A stretch of 18,235 bases of DNA from Syntrophaceae bacterium UBA1163. Its GTDB lineage: Bacteria; Desulfobacterota; BSN033; UBA1163. Positions 8,321 through 14,079 of this stretch are shown here, piece after piece. The stretch lies in contig DBZJ01000110.1 in NCBI GenBank assembly GCA_002311635.1, positions 1 to 18,235 on the forward strand. Reading direction: 5' to 3'. Each line of letters opens with the position of its first letter. The first letter of the stretch is position 1. A program made the translations under genes and the position numbers. Under the pieces are notes generated by a model that was not told where the DNA came from, did not search any database, and worked only from the letters and a program-made list of their open reading frames with translations.

Positions 8321-8527
8321 ATGGCGGCAAACAGCCGATCAATCAGCAAAGTGGCATCAAAGTATGGTTATGCCCCCTCCCAAATACCCCGCCGGGGTAT
8401 GAAAACATACCCTTTATCGTTGAAATTTGGGGCTGTGGCAAGAGATCAGGGAGAGATAAGTAGTCTTTGGCTGGCAGGGGGTTTTAAATACCCCCCGTCA
8501 AACTACGTTATTATACAATTATCTTAA
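8321..8527 (+). CDS. Doubtful small ORF in the control region
   Basis: A 68-codon frame starts at an ATG preceded by GGGGG (6 bases away). It opens with SRSISKVASKYGYAPSQIPR, which has a weak HTH-like look, and ends with a TAA inside a TTAAGGAGG ribosome site. An alternative start is the ATG at 8279. The frame contains two of the region's G/C-run hairpins, and another overlapping frame (8245-8463) is equally open. The evidence for coding is therefore weak. Confidence 0.25.
   Translation: MAANSRSISKVASKYGYAPSQIPRRGMKTYPLSLKFGAVARDQGEISSLWLAGGFKYPPSNYVIIQLS
8384..8495. repeat. G/C-run palindromes
   Basis: ATACCCC-GCC-GGGGTAT (8384-8400) is a 7-bp hairpin with a 3-base loop. GGGGGT-TTTAAAT-ACCCCC (8477-8495) is a 6-bp hairpin with a 7-base loop, the same layout as the 8080-8100 hairpin. 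Neither is followed by a T-run on the plus strand. They may be protein-binding sites or RNA structures. Confidence 0.5.
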
Positions 8528-8610
8528 GGAGGTGTTAACGAGAAAAAGCAAGTTTGGTATCAATTTATGGAAATTTAAAAGGTCAGATAAGGAGTGAGGA
8601 GGCGGTAAAA

Positions 8611-8733
8611 ATGAAGAAACTGTTGTTGCTGGTTGTGGTGATCGGGTTGTTAATGAGTGGGATAGCAGGAGCTGAAGGAGCTTGGGGGCTGTGGACTGTT
8701 TTTGGTAGCACTCTTTATTCGATAGGAGCGTGA
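8611..8733 (+). CDS. Small exported or membrane peptide (40 aa)
   Basis: The ATG follows GAGGAGG by 8 bases, one of the best ribosome sites in the window. The 40-residue product starts MKKLLLLVVVIGLLMSGIAG, a textbook signal peptide or single membrane helix, with a possible cleavage near AGAEG. The remainder (AEGAWGLWTVFGSTLYSIGA) is short and hydrophobic. Function unknown; small holin-like, toxin-like or regulatory peptides are options. It is the first clear gene of the rightward module. Confidence 0.6.
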   Translation: MKKLLLLVVVIGLLMSGIAGAEGAWGLWTVFGSTLYSIGA

Positions 8734-8921
8734 GTATCAAGAAGTTTAAAAGGTGAAATTATATAATTAATACATAGGGAGAGAAGTGGAATTGAACCCG
8801 ATAGAGCCGGAAACATTTGAGTAGTATATGGGCGGTGCTCTTACGTGAGCACACAAGACTTCATGCTCTAAGAAGGAGTGAATTGGTGACAATAGAATTG
8901 GCAGAAGGGAGGTGAAAATTT
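8734..8921 (+). other. Intergenic leader before the Cys-cluster gene
   Basis: The stretch contains a TATAAT at 8762-8767 without a clear -35. A mini-frame at 8786-8824 (GTG start after GGGAGAGAA) encodes MELNPIEPETFE. A perfect hairpin GTGCTC-TTACGT-GAGCAC lies at 8835-8852. No T-run follows the hairpin. It may be an untranslated leader with structure; nothing else was recognised. Confidence 0.3.
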
Positions 8922-9437
8922 ATGAGTAATGAAAATAGTAGTATAAAGCATCTACCTGATTCAGGGCTGGTTAATTTGAGAGACCTGTCGGAGTATTTTG
9001 GCATCAGGCTTGACAGGATGCAGGCCAAGCTCAAAAATGCGGGGATTAGTACCACGGATTTAAGCCGAAATTCCCGGTTCCGTTTCGTGAATTTGGCCGA
9101 GTTTGCCAAGTCAGACCTTAAGCTCGCTCCGCATGTTCCTTTGAAGGGGTTTAGGAAGAAAGGGGCAGACCTCAAAGATCGCCCTGTGCCTGAAAAGGAA
9201 GCCCAAATGACCTTGCAAGAAGCCAAGGGCAGGATAGTCTTTCTAACTGGCCACCCAGATGAAGATAAACGACTCAGGGGAGAACTTATGAATTCCGATT
9301 GCTTTGGTAAGATGTATGGTGCGGATGATTGTTGTCAGAATTGCACCCGGCCTGTTGACCTCGATGGCACAAAAGGGCCTCTCAAACTCTTTTGTCAAGC
9401 AATGTCTCCCCAACCAGTTGAGATCAAAGCTGCATAA
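8922..9437 (+). CDS. Hypothetical protein with HTH-like N-terminus and Cys cluster
   Basis: A 171-residue protein. Residues 15-45 (GLVNLRDLSEYFGIRLDRMQ onward) look like a helix-turn-helix of the type that opens element regulators. Residues 127-158 hold five cysteines (C127, C137, C138, C141, C158) in DCFGKMYGADDCCQNC, similar to CFGxxYxxxDxxCxxC zinc clusters seen in phage and plasmid proteins. Zinc binding and DNA binding are inferred. The ATG has GGGAGGTG about 8 bases upstream. It is the first larger gene of the rightward replication module and could regulate it. No named family was recognised. Confidence 0.7.
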   Translation: MSNENSSIKHLPDSGLVNLRDLSEYFGIRLDRMQAKLKNAGISTTDLSRNSRFRFVNLAEFAKSDLKLAPHVPLKGFRKKGADLKDRPVPEKEAQMTLQEAKGRIVFLTGHPDEDKRLRGELMNSDCFGKMYGADDCCQNCTRPVDLDGTKGPLKLFCQAMSPQPVEIKAA

Positions 9438-9632
9438 AGAATCCCATCCTATTAGCTCCAGCACAGACTGGGCCACCTTAAATCTGTTACCAAAAGGTGT
9501 GGAACACCTATAAAAACTCAGACTATTGCATGGCGGGCAAAGTCTTAAAAGATGATACCTTGGCTCCCCAACCAAGAAAGGAGAGATGAGAACATGGAAT
9601 GGCCATGATCTATTTTAAGGAGGTCGTTTAAC
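9438..9632 (+). other. Gap with hairpin and two overlapping mini-ORFs
   Basis: AGGTGT-GGA-ACACCT (9495-9509) is a 6-bp hairpin. Two mini-frames follow: 9530-9589 (MAGKVLKDDTLAPQPRKER) and 9586-9618 (MRTWNGHDLF). They overlap by an ATGA stop/start, and the second ends inside the AAGGAGG of the next gene. This layout would fit translational coupling, but both peptides are very short and unproven. Confidence 0.3.
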
Positions 9633-9905
9633 ATGACGATCAGAAAGATCACAGAGGTTAACCTTATAGCCTACCTCAAATGCAAAGGCTATCATGAAGC
9701 AGAACCACCTAAAGTAACCGGCCCCTTTGTCACCTTTTATTTAGAAGATTCCCCCGAACTAAGAAAAGAGATAGAAACCTATTTCAACCAAAAAGCACTG
9801 GTTGAGCCTATGACTATGGTTGAATCTCTTCGCCTTATAAAAAGTAAGGTAGGAGATATGAAGAGGAATAGGGAATCCCGATCTGGGGGTGGCTCTGATG
9901 AATAA
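9633..9905 (+). CDS. DUF5659-like small protein
   Basis: A 90-residue protein with the pattern of the DUF5659 family: NLIAYLKCKGY near the start, GPFVTFYLEDSPELRKEIET in the middle (about 31-50), YFNQKALVEP and a helix VESLRLIKSKV. Proteins of this kind occur beside phage and integrative-element primases; no biochemical role is established to my knowledge. The ATG follows TTAAGGAGG by 10 bases. The last codons overlap the start of the primase-helicase gene by 8 bases, so the two are probably co-translated. The family assignment is by eye. Confidence 0.75.
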   Translation: MTIRKITEVNLIAYLKCKGYHEAEPPKVTGPFVTFYLEDSPELRKEIETYFNQKALVEPMTMVESLRLIKSKVGDMKRNRESRSGGGSDE

Positions 9906-12063
9906 GCAATGTAAAGAATGCGGGGCACCCATAATTGTGGCCAATGTTGGCAATACATGCCCGGCCTGCACAGAAAAGAAACTTGAAAAGATAAGGGCAA
10001 AGTATAGGGACAAGGAGCAGACAGGTGATCAAATACCCAAGGACTCTAAAAAAGACCCCAAAGTCCTACCATTAAATGAGCTGAGGAAGCTGGCAACTAA
10101 GGAACATAGCAAGAAGGTCTTTGAAGCCGCAAAGAAGTATGTAGCAAAGGGATACTCTGTCCTTCCTATCATACTGGGGGATAAATACCCGTCGGTCAAG
10201 GGAGAGCACATGAAATGGACTGAGTATCAGGATAGGCTCCCCACAGAGAGTGAGCTGATCAAGTGGTTTGAGAACCCCCATAATCAGATCGGCGTTATAA
10301 CAGGGAAAGTATCCGGGGGTCTGTTTATCTTTGACTTTGATAGCATCAAAGGAAACCCCACGGATGACTGGGAGAAAGCATTTGATGAATTCTTAGAGAA
10401 GTTCCCCGAATTCAGGGACAGCCTGTGTATTATGACAGGCTCAGGCAAACTTCACATCTATGGGATGTGCCCTGAGATGCAAAGAAATCTAACCCGCAAG
10501 GTCAAGTATATCAGGGATAAGCATACGGGGAAGACCGTAGCAGCCATTGAGTTTAGGGCAAACGATAGTCAATCTCTGTGCCCTCCATCTATCCACCCCT
10601 ATGGGGGAGAATATACCCCTGTGGATGAGGGAAAGGAACCTGCCCCGATCAGCTTATCAAGGTTGAATGAAATACTGGCCCAGTTTGATGAAGTGGAACC
10701 TGTAGGGGCAAAGGATGATAGTAAGCAACCCAAGAAACCCGAAGGCTGGCAAGACCCTATATTAGAAGGCTTAGATGACGGCGAGAGACACACAGGTATC
10801 ATAGCAGAGGCAGCACGACTGATAGGCAAGGGGTTATCAAAGGGTGAGATAATGCCGACACTCCTTGATATCAACTTAAGGTCTACTCCCCCTCTTGAAG
10901 AGTGGGAAGTTGAGGAAATGTATGAGAACAGGCTCAGGAAGGACATCGAGAATCACCCTGAGAAATACAGGAAAGCAGATGAAGCCCAGAAAGAAGAAGT
11001 CATCATTAAGAGAATAGATGACTATAAACTACTTGATAGGAAGGAGTTGAAAACGATGTTAGAGAATCAAACAGAACCCAAGTGGCTCTGGGATGGAATC
11101 CTACCACAGAACGGACTGAGCTTATTACTGGCAAAGCCCAAGGTAGGCAAGAGTGTGTTTGCATTTAATCTGGCTCTCAGAGTATCAAGGGGAGAGCCCT
11201 TCCTTGGGAAGAGCACAACTCAAGGAGATGTCCTATACCTTGCCCTTGAAGAGAGTGCAGAGCAGGTGGATAAGAACTGGGACTCTTTTAATAAGACTAA
11301 TGGGGAGCCCAGTGGTGGAGAACACCTCTATGTCCACTTCGGGTCAGCACCCACAGAAGCCCTCAAGAAACTTGAGAAGGCCATAGAGATGAGAGAGATC
11401 AAGCCGAAGCTTGTGGTCATAGACCTCTTACAGAAATTTGCCAGAATCAAGAAGATAGAAGACTATGCAGAAGTGATCACCGCCATTGAGCCTATTATGG
11501 ACATGGCAAGAAGGTTAGGATGTCATATCCTTCTAACCCACCACTCCCCGAAAGGTGAAAGGGAATTGATAGAGAGCGGTCTGGGGTCTATGGGGTTAAC
11601 GGGGTCTGTGGACACCGTCATCCTTATTAAGAAGACTCCAGCACCATCGGACAGACGGTCATTCTCTACAGATCAGAGATACAGGAAATCTGGGGTTGAG
11701 AATATTAAGGACTGGGTGATCGACCTCAAGGAAGATGATATAACCTTGGAACTGGCGGGCACGATATCGGAAGTCACGGAGACTGATGCCAAGGAGCACA
11801 TCCTGAGACTGATGGGTGATATCGGCAAGGAAGGAAGCTTTTATACTGAACCGATGACCAGTGAGCAAATCAGGGAAGAGATCAAGAAGAGTAAAGCCCA
11901 AACTCTGGGATACCTCAAGGAGCTTTTTGGGGATAAGAAAATTAGAAGGGAAGGAACTGGACGTAAGAAAGACCCCTTTAAATATTCCGGTGAGCCCAAA
12001 GAGATGTGGAGAAGGAGCAAGAAGGGACAGGTGAATTATGAGCCTGAGTGTGAGTGCCAATAA
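9898..12063 (+). CDS. Primase-helicase (Prim-Pol + RepA-like ATPase)
   Basis: A 721-residue replication protein. Domains in order: zinc ribbon (C5, C8, C21, C24); AEP-type Prim-Pol domain, about 75-250, with catalytic D146-x-D148 (FIFDFDS), TGSGKLHIYG with H186, and CPPSIHPYGGEY; PriCT-like helical linker, about 290-350 (ERHTGIIAEAARLIGKGLS); RecA-fold ATPase of the RepA/AAA_25 kind, about 385-600, with Walker A LAKPKVGKS (K418), Walker B LVVIDLL (D509) and ILLTHHSPKGE. A C-terminal winged-helix-like part follows. Such fusions start replication of plasmids, phages and satellites. A GTG at 9889 is possible; the ATG at 9898 gives the expected zinc-ribbon start and overlaps the upstream gene by 8 bases. 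Iteron-like repeats begin right after its stop. Confidence 0.92.
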   Translation: MNKQCKECGAPIIVANVGNTCPACTEKKLEKIRAKYRDKEQTGDQIPKDSKKDPKVLPLNELRKLATKEHSKKVFEAAKKYVAKGYSVLPIILGDKYPSVKGEHMKWTEYQDRLPTESELIKWFENPHNQIGVITGKVSGGLFIFDFDSIKGNPTDDWEKAFDEFLEKFPEFRDSLCIMTGSGKLHIYGMCPEMQRNLTRKVKYIRDKHTGKTVAAIEFRANDSQSLCPPSIHPYGGEYTPVDEGKEPAPISLSRLNEILAQFDEVEPVGAKDDSKQPKKPEGWQDPILEGLDDGERHTGIIAEAARLIGKGLSKGEIMPTLLDINLRSTPPLEEWEVEEMYENRLRKDIENHPEKYRKADEAQKEEVIIKRIDDYKLLDRKELKTMLENQTEPKWLWDGILPQNGLSLLLAKPKVGKSVFAFNLALRVSRGEPFLGKSTTQGDVLYLALEESAEQVDKNWDSFNKTNGEPSGGEHLYVHFGSAPTEALKKLEKAIEMREIKPKLVVIDLLQKFARIKKIEDYAEVITAIEPIMDMARRLGCHILLTHHSPKGERELIESGLGSMGLTGSVDTVILIKKTPAPSDRRSFSTDQRYRKSGVENIKDWVIDLKEDDITLELAGTISEVTETDAKEHILRLMGDIGKEGSFYTEPMTSEQIREEIKKSKAQTLGYLKELFGDKKIRREGTGRKKDPFKYSGEPKEMWRRSKKGQVNYEPECECQ

Positions 12064-12277
12064 ATGCGGTTTTGTGGTTTTACCCTATATAAAATATAAG
12101 AAAAACCGAATTGATTTTGTGGGTGAATTTAACTATAAAAATTTGAAAAGAAAATGCGGTTTTACTTACTTTATTTATAAAGTAGAACCGCAAAACCGAA
12201 TCATGGATACCCTATATTTATTGAAAAAATGCGGTTTTAACCTGTTTTTTAAATCCACCACTCAAAAAACCGAATAA
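12038..12277 (+). CDS. Possible ORF running through the repeat region
   Basis: A 79-codon frame starts inside the primase-helicase gene at an ATG with AGGTG about 5 bases upstream. It contains KCGF three times (codons from TGC at 12065, 12155 and 12230), which is simply the translation of the TGCGGTTTT repeats. Spacings of 90 and 75 bases keep them in frame. The repeats continue past its stop in both orientations, so a DNA-level role explains them better than a protein. Kept as a low-confidence call. Confidence 0.25.
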   Translation: MSLSVSANKCGFVVLPYIKYKKNRIDFVGEFNYKNLKRKCGFTYFIYKVEPQNRIMDTLYLLKKCGFNLFFKSTTQKTE

Positions 12278-12345
12278 AACCGAATGAACCGAAAAACCGA
12301 ATGGGAGCCACGCAAGTGGAAAACCGCAAAACCACAAAACCGAAA
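12064..12345. repeat. Iteron-like repeat cluster, candidate origin of replication
   Basis: An AT-rich stretch holds twelve exact copies of AACCG or its complement CGGTT, usually within AAAACCG(A/C)A. CGGTT lies at 12067, 12157 and 12232. AACCG lies at 12104, 12186, 12194, 12268, 12278, 12287, 12295, 12322 and 12338. Near-copies occur at 12076 (TGGTT) and 12330 (AACCA). The left part is built of units TGCGGTTTT-(about 30 AT-rich bases)-AAAACCGAAT, each an imperfect inverted repeat, with an exact 90-base shift between the first two. The right part has direct copies 8-10 bases apart. Its position directly behind the primase-helicase fits an origin recognised by an element-encoded protein (inference). 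Confidence 0.75.
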
Positions 12346-12376
12346 GGACAAGATTGGGTGAGTAAGGGTGACTCAA

Positions 12377-12625
12377 ATGACAGAATTTGACAGACAGGAT
12401 AGACAGATCACTCAAGACAATCCTGAAGATATCAAAGAATTTATAGTATCCAACGGGCTGGACAAGTCTATATTGGACGAGAGAGATGGAGCCCTTGAAG
12501 ACTGGCGACTCAAATGGGAGGGCATGGTCAAAGGCTTTATGAATTATCTTCAGGAAAGGTTTGCAAGCATCGAGCAGAGGTTGAACAGGATGGAAGGAGA
12601 ACGGTATGGACATCAAAAGGACTGA
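12377..12625 (+). CDS. Small acidic coiled-coil-like protein
   Basis: An 82-residue charged protein of unknown family. Residues 1-45 are acidic (MTEFDRQDRQITQDNPEDIK). Residues 50-80 (MVKGFMNYLQERFASIEQRL) have heptad-like spacing of hydrophobic residues that suggests a short coiled coil. The ATG follows AAGGGTG by about 6 bases; an in-frame GTG lies at 12368. It is the last gene of the rightward module, just after the repeat cluster, and may be a small partner of the replication proteins (inference only). Confidence 0.55.
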   Translation: MTEFDRQDRQITQDNPEDIKEFIVSNGLDKSILDERDGALEDWRLKWEGMVKGFMNYLQERFASIEQRLNRMEGERYGHQKD

Positions 12626-12653
12626 ATCTGAATGTAAGAGAATATCAGGCAGG

Positions 12654-12680
12654 AAGCGACGGGTTCGATTCCCGTCGCTT
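12654..12680. other. tRNA T-arm-like perfect hairpin (possible att scar or bidirectional terminator)
   Basis: AAGCGACGGG, the 7-base loop TTCGATT, and CCCGTCGCTT form a perfect 10-bp stem. The inner 5 bp with the loop match a tRNA T-arm. No D-arm, anticodon arm or acceptor partner is found upstream. It lies between convergent genes (29 bases past one stop, 5 bases before the other), so it could act as a terminator, although no T-run follows. It may alternatively be a 3' tRNA fragment left by an integration event. Confidence 0.5.
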
Positions 12681-12685
12681 ATCTA

Positions 12686-13741
12686 TTAGAATAAGTCATC
12701 AAGCGTTTGTAGATATAGCTCAATCTCACTCGTATCTTGTCCCGCTTCCTTGAAGAACTCGATACATCGCAATAAATAGCTTTTCCAGTCAGAGGCGACA
12801 TTCTTGAGGATTTCCATATAGTCTTCTAGATGGAGGCGGTCAGGAAACGCCTTCCCTACCAGGGATAGGGCCATGAGAAGGGCAAGAATACAGTTGAAGT
12901 TCGCCGACAGTATGTGTCCTGTAATCCGTGTTCCTCCGAGAAAAAAATGTATCTCCGGCTTCCCTTCTGACGATAGCCCAGCCTTTCTGGCGCTCTTGCT
13001 TCTGACATACTCAAACGTGGTATGAGGCCCATATGTCGAAAGGAATCGGTAGATCGGATCATCTTTGATTCCTAGCTTGGCTCTTACGGCTGCCGGAGAC
13101 AATTCCCGCTTTATTCTCTTTTTCTCATCCGAACACCACAGATCGGCATACGAGGGGTCCTTTAAGAATAGCTGGACCATGTTTAAGCTTTCAAAGACGC
13201 TTCTGATATGAGTATGGGCCTGATTAACGTAGGCATGTTGAGCCAGATGAAAACCAGCAACCAATTCATCCACGCAGGAAAACAGGATGCCGAGGATTGC
13301 AAAAGATGTGGTGCCGGACTGAGTTCGCTCAATTGATACGTCGTATACGGCGTCAAGGAATGCCTGAAAGTATTTTTCAAAAACCACCCGTGTTTCAGTC
13401 ACGATAGGGTCGGCAATCTCTGACCTGCGTTCAATGCTCATGATTAGTGATTGTGCCGAAGGAAGACCCTGCTTCACCGTCCTAAGCAACAGCTTGGCGG
13501 CGCGTATCTCTTTCGTGTCGGGAGCCGTTTTCATCGCTTGATCAGCAGACTCTATCGAAGCGTCAATTATCTTGTCCGCTAGAGCTTCCATCTCTGGTGT
13601 CATATTTGAGTAGTTGTCCCTCAAGAAGGAGAGCACTTCTACCGCGATATCAGTGGGCTCGCCCCCACTCGATGCTGCTTTTTCCAGTAAGGACTTGACA
13701 TGGTCCTGAAATACCTCCCTGGTCACTCTAGTCTCACCCAT
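12686..13741 (-). CDS. Unrecognised 351-aa protein, predicted all-helical
   Basis: The protein is rich in helices and has no signal peptide or membrane segment. The stretch around residues 170-200 (AHTHIRSVFESLNMVQLFLK) and a later YGPHTTF resemble proteins of the DUF5677 kind, but I am not sure of that. The family has no settled function. The ATG at 13741 has CGGAGGA about 8 bases upstream. It is transcribed away from the adjacent restriction-modification gene and ends next to the T-arm hairpin. Its base composition is closer to the left flank than to the AT-rich replication module. A defence role is possible from context only. Confidence 0.7.
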   Translation of the reverse strand: MGETRVTREVFQDHVKSLLEKAASSGGEPTDIAVEVLSFLRDNYSNMTPEMEALADKIIDASIESADQAMKTAPDTKEIRAAKLLLRTVKQGLPSAQSLIMSIERRSEIADPIVTETRVVFEKYFQAFLDAVYDVSIERTQSGTTSFAILGILFSCVDELVAGFHLAQHAYVNQAHTHIRSVFESLNMVQLFLKDPSYADLWCSDEKKRIKRELSPAAVRAKLGIKDDPIYRFLSTYGPHTTFEYVRSKSARKAGLSSEGKPEIHFFLGGTRITGHILSANFNCILALLMALSLVGKAFPDRLHLEDYMEILKNVASDWKSYLLRCIEFFKEAGQDTSEIELYLQTLDDLF

Positions 13742-14079
13742 GGTCTTATCCTCCGTTTCCCCTATCTCGGATTGGCTCTCTCCTGCGGGCTACAAGGCTG
13801 GTTTATGGTTTTCAGATTGCTTTAACTATGGCACGGCTCGTACGCACTGTCAAAAAAACCTGGCCGCGGCTTACGGGATTTACCTTGAGCACGTCGAGGA
13901 CAGAAGGAGCAGGATATCCGAGATCTCATAAATCCAATTCCCATTGACACCCCGTTCCTGATTTAGTACACTTCTTTTGAAAATTAAGCCCAGAGGTTAA
14001 AGTCCTTGGTAATTGAACTGATCCCGTTTTTGGTTTAATGCTGTGTTCAATAGAGACAGGACATAAGGGTAATAAAGAA
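13742..14079 (+). promoter_or_regulatory. Divergent intergenic region with promoter for the Type IIG gene
   Basis: TTGACA (13944-13949), 17 bases, then TACACT (13967-13972) makes a good sigma70 promoter on the plus strand. It would give a leader of about 100 bases. The part from 13742 to 13931 contains an open frame of 63 codons without a ribosome site or recognisable product; I do not call it. No operator repeat was seen. Confidence 0.55.

Noticed and set aside
12064..12345. CRISPR array
   Set aside because: Repeat cores are under 12 bases, occur in both orientations and have irregular spacing; no cas genes are present.
12654..12690. T-arm hairpin as the right attachment site of the tRNA-Gln island or as a full tRNA
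   Set aside because: It shares only the T-loop consensus with tRNA-Gln, and no other tRNA arms can be folded around it.
13740..13931. 63-codon plus-strand ORF
   Set aside because: It starts across the opposing gene's start codon, has no ribosome site and no recognisable sequence pattern.
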